From NCBI GenBank assembly GCA_033032865.1, contig JAWHQI010000040.1, positions 10,895,001 through 10,959,000 on the forward strand: a stretch of DNA of 64,000 bases. Reading direction: 5' to 3'. Positions 11,940-23,434 of the stretch are shown here, piece after piece. Source of the DNA: Dactylorhiza incarnata (lineage: Eukaryota; Streptophyta; Magnoliopsida; Asparagales; Orchidaceae). Both the position numbers and the translations under genes were made by a program. The notes under the pieces were generated by a model that worked only from the letters and a program-made list of their open reading frames with translations, was not told where the DNA came from and did no database searches. How positions within the stretch are numbered: position 1 is the first letter of the stretch; the number at the start of each line of letters is the position of its first letter.

Positions 11940-13383
11940 TGTTTATATATGGTCATATCAACTACCTTGACATGTTTAGGGAGACTGCAAAAGACTTGGA
12001 GTCTCACGTTCTTGCGCCCACAGAAGTTACTAGATTCGCTACAGCATTTCTTTCTTTACGGAGCATCCATGAGAAAAAGAGACGGTTGAGGGAGATGTTT
12101 AAATCTATAATATGTGAGGCACCAAATTATCAAGTAGTATTTTTGGCAAGCTGATATCTTAGTATTTATCTTATTTATCTATGTTGTATTTGTTACTTAT
12201 TTATCTATCTTGTATTTTTTACTAATTTATTTATTACTTCGAATTGTAGGCAAAGCTAGAGTCTTGAATGGGACTTTTTGGTAATAAAATATTGAGCATG
12301 TTATTCTCATATTTGCCTCATTGGTGAAAGTCCTCGGAATTCCTAATGGGGGCGCACCTTTAATGGGTGGTTGTATGGGGAGATGAAGAAGGCTAAAGAG
12401 AAAGTTGTTGTAGCTCTAGAGTTTAAAGAGAATAAATATTTATCTTTATGGAAGTTGATAGAAAGAAGATTGACGAGCAAGATGAGTAAACACTTGCACT
12501 TAATAGGCTATTTTCTGAATTTCTTCTTTTGTTACTCAAATAGTGGCAAGATAGATGAAGACCTAAAGTTTGTAGGAGGATTTATTGTGTCTCCCAAGAT
12601 TGTACTGCAATGATCCATCTCTGCAAAATTCTACTTCTACTGAGGTTGAAGTTTATGAGGTAAAACAAGAATTATTTGCAAAGAAAATGATAAAGAGGCA
12701 AAGAGTCCCTCATTCCTTTAAAGGTATATTTATAAAATAAAATTGCTTTAGTATTTTTACCCAACAACTATTGAAGTATTTTGGTAGGTAAGTACTTTAT
12801 TATCCTTCTTTTAGCTCTTTGGTGGATGTTTTTAGGAACTGATACTCCAAATTTGAGGACTATAACAATAAGAATTTTGAATTTGGCAACTAGTTCCTCC
12901 AAATGTGAAAGGAATTATAGCACTTTTGAGATGGTATATTACTTGCAAAATATATATTCAATACTCTTCTTACAAAGAGATCCTAATAGTTTTTTAATGT
13001 TTTTATAATTTCTAGATTCATTCTAAAAAAATTGACTAGAAAGCAAAAGATTGAATGATCTTGCATTTGTCAAGTTCAATTCTAAGCTCAAATCTAAATA
13101 TTCTGATCCAACTCTAGACCCACTATCTGCAAAAAGTATTGGTGAAGGAAAAAATTTTGAGTGGTTAATGGGTTCTGTTGATGATGAAGTGTTTCCTAAA
13201 GAGGGGATAACTTGGGCTCAAATTAGTGATGTTGTTGATGCTGATATGGGAGCAAGGAAAAGCGTAAGACCAACATTGAAATTGTCAAGTACTGAAAAAT
13301 CAAAAGGAAAACAACATATGTCGGATCGGGACAAGGAAGATGAGAGTTCCTTGGAGGATATTCATGATACATCAATATTTTAA
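11940..13383 (+). pseudogene. degenerate hAT-family transposase
   Basis: Scattered plus-strand frames give the usual order of a plant hAT transposase. First is LAPTEVTRFATAFLSL near 12010-12060, matching the family block R-P-A-x-TRFAT. Next is YGEMKKAKEKV near 12372, then HLHLIGYFLNFFF near 12495-12530. Last is the dimerisation block with CERNYSTFEMV near 12905-12940, followed by LNDLAFVKFNSKLKSKY from about 13050. Stops and frameshifts separate all of them, so no transposase can be made. No terminal inverted repeats or 8-bp target duplication were identified. The N-terminal BED zinc finger is absent. It lies antisense to VPS15, possibly inside one of its introns. Confidence 0.8.
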
Positions 13384-14065
13384 GTTTCCAAGGTCTACAC
13401 AACAGATCAAGAATTACAACGTTATTTAAGTGAGTTGTGTTAAATTGACTCATTTCATCATGTTATTTAATATAATTCTGATTTAAATGTTCATTGATTT
13501 CAAGCAAACAATATTTTATTGCACAAAAAAATTTAGCACTCACAATTTTGAAATAGACCGAGGTGTGATTTTTTTAAAAAAATAAATTTATAACATTCTC
13601 AATGTTTCATTTTAATAAGTTGTGAAGTTATATCATGTATGAAAGTATATAATTTCTTATTTGTTATGAAATCTATTAGACTTTTTTTTATAAAATTATC
13701 TATTAAAGAAGTTAATTTTGATCATTTGAATTTTAATTTACACAAAACAATTATCATCTAATTAAAATTAAAATGTTTAATAATATTTTAATATTAAGAA
13801 ATATATATACATATATATTATTGAAATCTTACATTTTTGATATGTTCATATATCTTACAATCTAACATACGATATTTCAAACTCAAATTGGCATGAACCT
13901 GACATTTGATATATGCAACCTTGCAATTTCCAATGGAAAATGATTCAAATGAGTGCTAAAAATTCATTAAGTTAAATCTATTTCCCCAGAAGTTCAGAGC
14001 TGCTAAAACTAATACAAAAAAGACCAGGAAAGTGTAGTTAGGGCATGAGTTCCAGAAAAGCTCAC
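13384..14065. other. AT-rich noncoding stretch, possible VPS15 intron 2
   Basis: No coding signal was found on either strand. There are short AT microsatellite-like runs near 13800-13820. If VPS15 is intact, this is the start of its second intron, which would also contain the hAT remnant and element A. No exon 3 was seen anywhere down to position 1. Confidence 0.5.
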
Positions 14066-14424
14066 CTGGAACGGCCACACATGGGGATGTTGCACGGTCT
14101 GAAAAATATGTCTAATCTCAGAAAGCCGCCTCTCGTACTCCTGTTAGGGTTTTCCGTCAAGGAATTTAAAAAAAGGAATTTGATATGTGATACGATTTTA
14201 AAGCAGCAATTTTAACACTGCATTACCCTGAGATCGAGGGGATCACCGCGCTTGAAGTAGACCTTAACCAGGACGAGACCTTCATCGTGCTTGCAAAGAA
14301 TGGATTTGAAGAACCGCCCGCGCCCGAGGACTTCGATCAGCACGAGATTGTACGATGAAGGGAGGTCGTGGAGGTAATACTCCGTCGCTGAAACTTGGGT
14401 TGTTCGTGCTATCTTGTTCCCCAT
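14066..14424 (-). CDS. VPS15: VPS15 (PI3-kinase regulatory subunit, p150-like), exons 1 and 2
   Basis: VPS15 is the myristoylated kinase-like scaffold of the VPS34 complex that makes PI3P for autophagy and vacuolar sorting. Exon 1 (14424 down to 14227, 66 codons) begins MGNKIARTTQVSATEYYLHD, the well-conserved plant VPS15 N-terminus. It continues with VLGRGRFFKS, a glycine-rich-loop-like segment, and ends at AGG|GTAATG. Exon 2 (14140 down to 14066, 25 codons) starts after AACAG, reads EYERRL and then HPHVWPFQ, and ends CAG|GTGAGC. Both exons are phase 0 and intact. I chose the second of two adjacent ATGs (14424) because it puts Gly at position 2 for N-myristoylation. The remaining ~1400 residues would lie beyond the left edge or are missing, so this is either a gene with an intron over 14 kb or a 5' fragment. 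Confidence 0.85.
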
Positions 14425-14503
14425 CACCTTTTCTCACAGGTAGCGACCGTGAGATAGAGAGTAGGCCTAGTTATCTGAGAGGCACCCGAGAAAATGCCAA
14501 CTT

Positions 14504-14513
14504 TTTATATAGC
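14504..14513 (-). promoter_or_regulatory. TATA box of VPS15
   Basis: Read on the minus strand, CTATATAAAAAG lies about 80 bp upstream of the chosen ATG, leaving room for a short 5' UTR of about 50 nt. The position is right for a plant core promoter. Use of the site is inferred. Confidence 0.5.
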
Positions 14514-14562
14514 TCGCCAAGACGCGAAATTTCTCAATGTGTCCCTTCCGAAATCTTCGTCC

Positions 14563-14610
14563 GGGTTAAAGTGGGTTAAAGTGGGTTAAAGTGGGTTAAA
14601 GTGGGTTAAA
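14563..14610. repeat. 10-bp tandem repeat GGGTTAAAGT, about five copies
   Basis: Five nearly perfect copies of GGGTTAAAGT sit about 50 bp upstream of the VPS15 TATA box. The last copy runs into AAATTTCGC. The array could bind a promoter factor or simply be slippage. Confidence 0.8.
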
Positions 14611-15055
14611 TTTCGCAAGTTTATTAGATGCGCGGGTGAAATTTCGCGAGTTTATTAAGTATTAATTATTTGGCGTTAAAGACAATTAAATCGTGCAGTA
14701 AAAAAAATTAATCGTTGTTTTGTTATACTTCGTAATTTTTTTCCTTCTTCCAAGCTTTTCATTTATTCTAGAAGCAACTGACCTCTCATACTCGACAACT
14801 TCTTCTTAGTTTTCCACATGTTCAAAGAGCTCCTAAATGGAAGAAAAGATGTTGTTTATGAATTTATCAATATTTGTGGTTGTTGTATATGCATTTTTAG
14901 ATTCTCAAACTTCACTTCCTGTTAGCAATCAACATCATTTACTTTATAGTTCATTTACAGTCTTTGTAGAAGAAGATTGTCATGGAGATCAAATTTGATT
15001 ATCATGAAGATCAAATTTTATTTCCAAGGTGATGAAATTTGTTTTTTATGTAATA
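14611..15055. other. AT-rich intergenic DNA
   Basis: I see no coding frame or repeat boundary. A pair of AGATCAAATTT-type words near 14995-15030 belongs to the same motif family as the palindromes at 15779-15849. Confidence 0.4.
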
Positions 15056-15772
15056 TCATATCAATTTTTTGGTAAGTTTACAAGATGAACAAGCAATTAT
15101 GTATTTACAGTAGCCGACAGTGAAGTTGAAGTCAATTATGCCTAACAAACTCAGTTGGCTCACATAATTGTACAAGTACTTCTGAAATTCGATCACCACT
15201 AAAGGGGAAAACAAGTTGCATAACATATGTAAAATCAAAACATTCACTTCAATATCCGTTTTTTTGCTAGTCATATGATTCAATTTACTTTTTAACTCAG
15301 TTTTGGTGAGTTTTGCATATGGTTTTGTTGCGAACCTGACATCTTCATCAGAATTAGGCATACCAAGTATCAATGTTACTTCACTGATAGAAAAAACATA
15401 ACTCTTTGGAGCCAAAAAAAATACATTCCTTGAAGCATCATAACATGACATCAGAACATATATTAGAGGTATGTTCTGCGGAAGTCGGGGGGCTTCAAAG
15501 ATTTATAAAGCTCTGACTTCATGTAATATCATCTTCTTTTCTTCATCCAAAATGCATATTACATTACATGTTTGTGCACTAACATTTGACAAGTAACATC
15601 TTGAACTAAGAATGTGTGGTTTGGAGACATACTTGTTCTTCCCCCATGACTCTATAACAAAGCTGCTAAACAAAATACTATATATTATGCTAGAAATATG
15701 TTCTGATCTACATGACACTATGCTTGTTCTACATGATATTATGATTCGATCTCTATGGAAACTGATTTCCAT
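15056..15772 (-). pseudogene. fragment of a plant transposon-associated protein (PMD/DUF1985-like)
   Basis: Two minus-strand frames, 15772-15503 (89 codons) and 15451-15056 (131 codons), may be parts of one broken gene. The second reads SYVFSISEVTLILGMPNSDEDV. It resembles the [FY]-x-IT-x-E-x-V-x-LILGLPN block found in plant mobile-domain and Ulp1-associated transposon proteins. That assignment is by eye only. Further upstream on the same strand (about 16110-16040) is a short open stretch ending at a good donor, GCTG|GTAAGTTCC. I cannot give it a function. Confidence 0.3.
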
Positions 15773-15778
15773 CTCTAC

Positions 15779-15849
15779 AGAGATCGAATTCGATCTCTAT
15801 ATTCAATCTTCATGGCAATCAAGTAATGCAGAGATCAAATTTGATCTCT
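15779..15849. repeat. two 20-bp perfect palindromes
   Basis: 15779-15798 and 15830-15849 are perfect palindromes with identical arms (AGAGATC...GATCTCT) and different centres, GAATTC and AAATTT. Related partial copies lie at about 15746 and 15895-15911. Confidence 0.8.
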
Positions 15850-15909
15850 ATAGAGATGTATTTCGAGCTTCATGACGATCGAGTAACTGTTAACGATCTC
15901 CATAGAGAT

Positions 15910-16670
15910 CTGTTTAGAAATGATGAAGAACGAAAAAAATCCTTTGTTGATAACAAATTAAGTAGTTCACAAAGCTTCATCGAAGAATGCTTTTAATCAA
16001 ATCCTTAACAAATCTTTTGTGAGAAAAGGAACTTACCAGCAAACGAATGATGAACTTCACAAGGTGATCCCCTTCACAGATATGACTTTCGAAATGTCCA
16101 GTCAGGTAATCGTCGACGGTACTTCACGTAACTCTGGTGATTTTCGGCGCTGAGCAAAGCTAGTCCAGGAAAATGTAGCAGCAGAAACTCGGGAGGTTTT
16201 TCCTTAAGCAGTGTAACAGCAAAAAATCAATTTCACACGAAACTATTCAAATTTTTTATTGTCACGTGTCACAATCATGTAATTCCCGGACCGAAATCTG
16301 GCTCCGGGACATGGATTGAAAAATTTGCCCGCCAAGACATCCCATGATCTGCTTACCTATTTTGGCTAATGTTATATCGTAAATATTAATTGCAGCACAA
16401 AATATTATTTTCATATCAAAATAATTAAAAAGAAATTGAATTAAGCATTTAAAATCTAATATTAAGAATAAATGTGTCCGTGTAAATTACAAAAACATCA
16501 TATTAGAGTATTGATAGCAAAAATGGAATCATCCAAAAAAAGCATAAGCTTGCAAAAAACAATGAAATGATTTTTATTTATTCAAGTATCTACGTAGAGA
16601 TAAGTTTTAATGTATACATAAAACTTAAGCATCGTACTTGAATAGAAAAAGGAGTTATTACGCGTCTTTT
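15910..16670. other. noncoding AT-rich stretch
   Basis: There is no supported gene. A small hairpin, TCCCGGA...TCCGGGA, lies near 16285-16312. A splice-donor-like site on the minus strand is near 16034. Otherwise nothing was recognised. Confidence 0.4.
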
Positions 16671-16928
16671 GGAAATATGTCTTGTACATACATTTTTAGG
16701 AAAAGAGTTCAACACGAACGTTGTAGATCTCGTAGAGATCTATAACGTTCGTGTTGAACACTTTTCCCAAAAATGCACGCACAAAACGTATTTCCGCCCT
16801 TATTGAAACATGGACGTAACTATAGCGAATTTTTGGAAATACTTTGTACATGCATTTTTAGGAAAAGTGTTCAACACGAAAGTTGTAGTTCTCGTCCTAA
16901 AACTGCATGTAGAAGGCGTATTTCCAAA
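16671..16928. repeat. two adjacent foldback hairpins
   Basis: 16671-16795 is a near-perfect hairpin. The inner arms 16691-16731 and 16735-16774 differ at about three of 41 positions, the loop is 3 nt (GTA), and the outer arms extend to GGAAATA/TATTTCC. A second, related hairpin at 16832-16928 pairs TTTGGAAATAC... with ...GTATTTCCAAA but has lost part of one inner arm. This looks like a foldback MITE or a small-RNA-producing inverted repeat. Confidence 0.75.
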
Positions 16929-17589
16929 ACACTCGTAATAGCTCATAGAAATTGCAGTGCGACTAGCCAAAATTGTGATGTCTTTAACAACTCCCTAAAA
17001 AAATTGAACTTCCCCCTGAGTATGCAGAAAGGAAGATCAAGAATGTCATTGTATCAAACTTTAAATCTACACACAAAATTAAAAATTTTAAGTTATTAAC
17101 CTTTTAAATGTATAACGTACACGAGAAATAAACTATTTTATTAATGTTTGATGCGTAACGAATAGTCGTGATCCAATTTAATAACACTTTGTTGACGATA
17201 TTTCTTCCAAGTTGAGAATATTGGCGGTAGTGGACAATCATGATGCACCAACAGTTGTACAAAGTGGTTTCCATTGATGAACCCCAATGAAAATTGTTCT
17301 TGAAAATGATGGAGGTTCAGTGATCTCTAGAATAAGATCATTTTGCTCACATCTCGGGAGCATCAAAACATTTTGCTACAAGTGGACAACTATATGAGAT
17401 CATGGGGCAAGCTTTGCGAGATCATTGGAAGACCTTTGGGTAAACACCGAGTGATTAGTAGAAGATCAATGGGTAAGCATCAAAATCGATTATATTCTTA
17501 CATTTCTTGCAACTGTATTAGGGTTTACTGTTCAGGCGAGCACACGAAAACCTCAGTGTTCATCAACTTCAAGGCGAACAACTAGATGT
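16929..17589. other. unassigned noncoding DNA
   Basis: No coding region is supported. Repeated words such as GAGATCAT and GATCATTGG occur near 17330-17470. No ends of a known element were found. Confidence 0.35.
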
Positions 17590-19385
17590 GTTATTATAAT
17601 TTATTAAGCTGAATTGAAATGTTAAGGTGCTCATTTGGACAAGGAATTTGGAAACATGCATACAACCGTACATATATCATGTGGTAATCTATCAGAGAGT
17701 TTAGATTTGTGATAACCGCTTAGTAGAGATCATGATTGACGATCCTTAAAGAGAACGGGAGCGAGATGATTGGGATAGACTAAGCGTGATCGAATAATGC
17801 TTATGAATTTCTTTGTGATCAAAGCATGTTGTGAATCGAGCATGAGGATTGATATGGTTAATATGTATGGGCGGATTTATATAGTGAACTTGAACATGAC
17901 ATTACACGCACAGGTAGTCCTATATGATCAAAGAGAGTATTTACCTTTCATACCTGTACCACTGCACAAGAGTTATGATAACTCTGTATGGGTAGCAGTG
18001 ACGATTTGGTGTGGATTATAGGGTATGGTTATATCCTAAGGTGTTATGTTAGGGAACCAGTTGATAGTTCCTTGTATGCTGGTTAGCATCATTAAAACTT
18101 GTAATATTAACATGTGTTATGGACTTGGTTAGGATTCCTTGGGTGCTTGATAGCTCGGGTTGAGCATGGGAAATTACTTGGGTGTGCATAGTTTCACATG
18201 ATTGCATAATGATCCTTGTCGGAAAATTACTTATGGCAGATCTACGGGATCGTCGGTCGTCACACCTACGGGAGCTGCCAGATAGATCTAGAACCGGTTG
18301 GACTTGGTCGTTTGGTGCTTACTTCCCAAAGACCCTTCCGCATCATAAGACTCAGCTAGTTTGGCGAGCAAAAGTATGCAGAGTCTCTGCTGTTGTGTTC
18401 TTAGCGTTGAGGCGTACGTAAGGCCTAGGTCTGGTAGTGTGCATACCCACCTAGTAGTGGAGATGCCCGCTCCACTGCCTCCGTCTGGTCACAATGTGAG
18501 GTGCCTGAGTGGTTAGCTACCCTCAAAAAGCGGGAAGTACAAGTCTATGTCGACATAGCAAATTAGAGTGCGTGTGTAAATCATGGGTGAGTCATCATAC
18601 ATACATTCAGTGCATTGCACCGCATAAAGATCCTTATCATATAAACTTGTATGAGCACCTTTATATGATGAGTTACTTATTGTTGCAAACAACTCTTAAC
18701 TTATAAGCTTGTATGGACATTCTTATAAGTTAAGTTCAATTCAGTTCTTTATATACTCTGCTCTGCTTATACCTTGTTGTTGACTATTCTGCTAGAGTAG
18801 ATGCACTCTTATACATTTGTTATATCTACTATGATTACTATTCCCTTGCCACATGCTAGATTGCCTATTACTGATTATATTGCAGTATTCTCCCTCTTTC
18901 CTTTCGCCCGATGCCTAAGAGCCGACGGGGGAGAGGATGTGAAGCCACTTAGTTTTTATGACTAACGGTTGCTACGTCACTATTTTTAGGAGGACACCCA
19001 GTGGCAGGTAGAGCAGCAATGTACGACGCAGGAGGATAGCCAGTCCAGGGCGACATGGCCTGAGACTACGGTACCTTCGCTACCATCAGTGACAGATGTG
19101 AGCGAGTGTTCTGAAATGTAGCCTTAGGGCATATTTTTGTACTCTGATATTTTGTAGGAGCTTTGTAGCTACCTGTTCTTTTGGACACTTTTACTTTTTT
19201 GTGAATAATGGCTTCTGTTGTTTTTCTATTATTGATGGGTTGACATGATGATATTTGAGAATAACCGGCAGGATAGGCGTCTTGTAGAAGGGGCTAGCCT
19301 GTGCGCTGACACTTCCGCAAGGAAACTGTCCTGGGCATATGACTCCCCTCGGCCGTGTCTTGTGTTTCGGGAGGGGGGTCTTACA
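17590..19385 (+). repeat. family B LTR fragment (Tekay/Del-like), 3' end at 19385
   Basis: The right end reads GGGGGGTCTTACA. The last ~1-1.2 kb matches, in inverted orientation, the repeat at 57097-58200, for example around TGTTGTGTTCTTAGC followed by TTGAGGCGTACG. Near 18985 an acceptor-like TATTTTTAG precedes 44 open codons that end TAG near 19121, a layout shared with the copy at 57420-57500. A minus-strand relative at 26555 is followed by a tRNA-iMet primer site, so this family is an LTR. The left end was not found; 17590 is only where similarity is last visible. Confidence 0.5.
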
Positions 19386-21102
19386 AAGACAAAGGGCTAC
19401 AAATTTTATGTTAATCACTTAACCTGTGTCTGACTGGATCATGCCTAAATAGTGGCTTGAACATGACTGGGCAGAAAGGTAATGGGCTTCACTAAGCTGA
19501 TTTGCACAGATCTTGAAGCAGATCAGGCTGCTCCTGGTCATCTTCAACCTCCAGCCAGTGGCTGTGATTTACCCGACCTGGAGCTCATATTTTGGCATCC
19601 CTACAGCAACCTAAGCACATACATGACCAATCAACCCCACCACCTCCTTCCTCTCGGCAAGGGCCATCGATGGGTGGTAGTCCGGCGACATGGGGTGGCC
19701 TGAGTGGTGTTTTCCGGTGAGATTTAAAAATCTAAAATCTCCATGGATTCCCAATGGAATCAAGCTCAATTGAGCTCGATTCTTTTCCTAATTGATCTAA
19801 GAAGCTAACACAAAGGGAGGGGAGGAGAAACCAGACCTTAATGGAGCTTGTCGTTGGGTATTCCTCCGTCCGGCCATGGATTTCGCTTTCTCTGCTTAGC
19901 TTGTTCAAAACCTCAATCCTCCACCATTTGCAGTGATCCAAGACTCGATTTCATATGCTCTCCACTTTATGAAGCTAATGGTGAAGTCAATTTGGGTTGA
20001 GGGTGGCTTAATTCATGACATCCATTAAGGTGATTTCGGCCAAGCATATGATGCTCCTCCTTGCTGCCATTTGTCACCCCCATTGCTGGAATTCGGTTGT
20101 GCATCACTGCTGGAGCTCAGTGGAAGGATTGGGCAGAGGAGGGCCAAGTGGCCTCCATTTCTCAAATTCCTCATTGTCTTCTCTTGATTTTGGGGGGAAA
20201 ACCCAAAATTACCCCCATGCATGTCATTGTATGTTGAATTCAGTGGGTAGGTGAGGTAATTATGCCCATGGGTTGTAGGATGGGCTGGCCATAAGGCCTT
20301 AGCCCATTGAATTTGATTTGGACTCTCATTTCCCCTATTTAGGCTTAATTTGACCAATATTGACTTTGTGGTTGACTTGTTCAATTTGATGGGTTGACTG
20401 GTCCAATGTGTTGGCCTTGAGTCACTTGATACCACCCAATATTGATTGGGTCATGGTGATGCCCTAATTGGGCCAATTTAGCCAATATACAATTTTAATA
20501 AAAATTGGGGGAAAGTTGACTTTGGTCAAATTGGACCAATTGATGGGGATTTTGGATCCATTGGATCCCCTATGATGTTATAAGACTAGTGGTGAGGCCA
20601 ATTGCATGTTTTGGGGGTCAGTTGGACCTATTGGTGAAGAATTGACCTATGTTGACATAAAGAGTACTTTGGTCAATTTGGGCCAATTGGTGACTCCATG
20701 ATGGGGCTTTTGGGTTCATTGCACCCAATTAGGGTTTATAATACAATGGCGGGGTCAATTTTTTCATATGACGTCTAATTGACCCAATTTGAGTTGAATT
20801 GGCCTATGTTAACCTATTTTGACCTAGAGTTGATTTAGTCAAATTGGCCAAAATTGGTTATCCTATGATGGGGCTTTTGGGTCACTAGGGTCTCTCTTAG
20901 GGTTAGGGACCTATTGGTAAGCTCAATTTGAGTTTGTGAGTCCAATTTAAAGTATATCGGCCTAGGTTGACTTGTGCACTTTTTTGGTGCTTATAGCAAT
21001 TTTCCTAAGTTCAAGGTAACCTAGGGTCATACCATGGCCTCTACTCAAAACTCAAGTCCTAACCATAACCCAAGGGGGTCTAGAAGGAATAGGGATGTTA
21101 CA
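19386..21102 (+). repeat. family S repeat (GTCAA-rich), ends GGGATGTTACA
   Basis: The sequence matches 60490-62101 in the same orientation: AAGGGCTACAAA, CAGATC...GGTCATCTTC, CAATTGAGCTCG, then a long TTGACC/GGTCAA-rich tail ending GGGATGTTACA. It is probably an LTR interrupted on its left by the family B copy. No open frame is convincing. Confidence 0.5.
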
Positions 21103-21296
21103 CAAATGACATCACCTTGACGATAAAGGACTTATCAAAATTCTTCCTTCAATGAGAATTCTTTCAAACATCGTGTTGATTATCTTCAGGACAATATGAG
21201 TGTATTTGATCCTTGTCAAGACGATGTCATCTTGGATAGTGTATTGTTAAGATGATAATTAGAGCTTGGGCTGCTTCTTCTAATGAAGACGATATG
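21103..21296 (+). other. left half of the insertion site of element C
   Basis: This piece is rich in AAGACGAT/ATCTT words. It joins the sequence at 55270 onward if element C and one copy of ATATG are removed. The joined sequence looks like an older LTR whose right end is ATTCCCAACA near 55695. Confidence 0.45.
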
Positions 21297-22022
21297 TGTT
21301 GAAACCAATTTCTTGGTCTCTTGTGAAGCTCGGGCCCTCAACAAGTTGAGGGGCAGCTAGCCCTTACTGATCCCTCAGAAGGAGCGGACTGGAGATTCAT
21401 AACTAGACTTAGATCTTAGTCGCAGCGAGGAGGTCCCACCACAAACTTGGAAGATCGTTGAGCGCTTCCCCTCCCAAGCCAAAGCTGAGACTAGGCACCT
21501 TGGAGAGCTGGAGAGCTAAACCAAAGTAACCTAGGGAGGAAGAAGCTCAGAGTACTGAGATCGGAGTTCTCTCCCAAGGTGCCCTTCAAGGTCTATTTAT
21601 AGTTTTTTGTTCGTGGTCTGCTAATAGTGGAATCCCGCCTTACATTCTTACTACATGCAGCCCAAAATGGTCTGCCAACAGCCAAACTCCGCTGTTTGGA
21701 GGGGCTAACTGCAGACCACCAAAGGATTTTGGGTAAAAACATCTATGAACCCTTGCTGGGCGAGCCGCACACGAGGATTCCTCTCGCGAGCCTGACTCGC
21801 ATGCCTTCTTGCGAGCTGACGGCTAGAGTCCAGCTCGCCCGCTCCCTGCGAGCATCCACTCGGAAACCCTCCAGCTCGCCTTGTGCGAGCGGCTTCCAAG
21901 GGGCTTGCTCGACCGCCTCCTACGAGCCCTTTGGTGGTCTCTAGCCCGCCCTCCTTGTTACTTCTCTCGCCTGCTGTCCTCCCAATCTATGCTCATCTCC
22001 TGACGAATATTAGGGTTATACA
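21297..22022 (-). repeat. 3' LTR of element C
   Basis: This 726-bp LTR pairs with 54540-55269. It contains many GCTCGCGAGC-like words. On the minus strand it is preceded by the purine-rich GAAGAGCGGAGATTA, a likely polypurine tract. Confidence 0.88.
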
Positions 22023-22137
22023 TAATCTCCGCTCTTCGCGAGGCTACATAGGCTCGCGAAGAAATATCCAACCCCTGGTATTCGCCAGACTCTTGATGAC
22101 GTTGCGCAAATCTTTTGGTGGGGCCCAGTCCTGTTGC

Positions 22138-22147
22138 TATAAATACC
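22138..22147 (+). promoter_or_regulatory. TATA box of antisense gene 1
   Basis: CTATAAATAC lies 83 bp upstream of the ATG at 22221, on the strand opposite to element C's own genes. A near-identical box (CTATAAATAG) precedes antisense gene 2. Confidence 0.5.
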
Positions 22148-22220
22148 ATTCCTCCCAGCTGGTGTTCAAACTTTTTATTCCTCTTTCTCTCTTTTCCCCC
22201 TCGCCGTGAGACTCAGTGCG

Positions 22221-23434
22221 ATGTCCAAGAAGGAAGAGATGTTGGCCCGCCTTAAGGCCTCGCAGAAGGCCAAGGCAACCACACTCACTTCCTGGGCCTC
22301 GCCGCAGCGTGCTTCGCCTCAACCCCTCACAAAAACGGAGAAGACCGTCCGGCACTCGCCCGGCGAGGATGGGTCTTCTCCTCTGTCTCCATCCTCCCAC
22401 GACGAGCTCACCTCGCAGGTACTAACGCCAAGTTCGCTAATTTAATGTCTTTCTCACCTGACATCGCTTCTTCGCTCGCAGAACACTTCCCCGGGAGGGA
22501 AGACCCTGGAGAAAACAACTACGAAGACTCACATTCCTACCCCTGGGAGGATCGACCCTGTATCCCGGGTCGTGGGGACCTCTGGTATGCAGGCCCCACC
22601 TTCCTGGCCGGGTGAGTAGTTCGCCTCGCCGTTCATTGCATATTTCATTACTCGCTAAGTCTCCCTTATTCCTTATGCAGTGTCTCATCTCGCAAACTTG
22701 GAGGAGCGGATTCCTCCTCCGGCGGACCCACCGGCCCCACCGAACCAGACCATCATCACCCCAGGGTTCGGCCTTCTGGGACAAAGGAGCCCCGGAGGGA
22801 CATTACTTGCCGAGCCCGGACTCGCTGCCGAAGCCACGTTCCGCCCCGGTCTGGGGAAGGTTGTTACCCCCGCCTTCATAGAAGCTTTTAAAGGCCAGTC
22901 GGGCACTTCTCGCCAGCGGCTCAGTGCCCTTATTCCCCCGCCAGGTTAGACCATCCCTGTCGAGTGCCTTTTTCTCATCCTCCTCGCTGATCTCTACCTC
23001 ACAGGTGATCCTCCGACCCTGCCCACTGGATCAGAGCATGGAGAGGTGGAGATGTCGCCACCACCTCGCCAGGTCAGGTCGCAGATTTTCTGGGGGACCC
23101 CGACAATACAGAGCAAATGAAGAGGTGGGTAACTAAGATATTTCAGAAACATACTTCCATGCTGCGAGAGTTATACGAACAAAATCGGCTGGATCGGCTC
23201 GCGTACGAAGAGAAGTTTGCTGCGATGGAGGACGCGAATGCGCGCATCCTTGCCGAGGTGCGGCCGGTCGACTGCAGCGAGGTCACCTCACCCGGGGTGC
23301 ACATCGCGCGGATTAAGGATTACGCGCGGCTGCTAAGTCACAAGGCACAATTGGTTCGCGAATACCACTACCCGCGAGTCCCCCCGCGCTCGGGTGTGCG
23401 GGGCCACGGAAGTTGGAAGTGGATTCGCTACTGA
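22221..23434 (+). pseudogene. antisense gene 1 of element C, four exons, unknown function
   Basis: Exon 1 (22221-22418) begins MSKKEEMLARLKASQKAKA and ends CAG|GTACTAAC. Exon 2 (22482-22611) follows CGCTCGCAG and ends GG|GTGAGTAG. Exon 3 (22681-22944) follows TTATGCAG and ends CCAG|GTTAGA. Exon 4 starts at 23005 after CTCACAG. Phases agree across all three short introns (60-69 nt). The N-terminal half is Ser/Thr/Pro-rich. The C-terminal half (from about 23085) is charged and helical (MLRELYEQNRLDRLAYEEKF), probably a coiled coil, and ends at TGA 23434. A one-base shift near 23085 separates the first part of exon 4 from the coiled-coil part. I do not recognise the protein. It sits in the pol-to-LTR gap of a Tat element, where extra ORFs are known. 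Confidence 0.55.

Noticed and set aside
22206..22949. Overlapping alternative frames in antisense gene 1
   Set aside because: Only one path keeps phase across the GT-AG introns; the others are shadows in GC-rich DNA.
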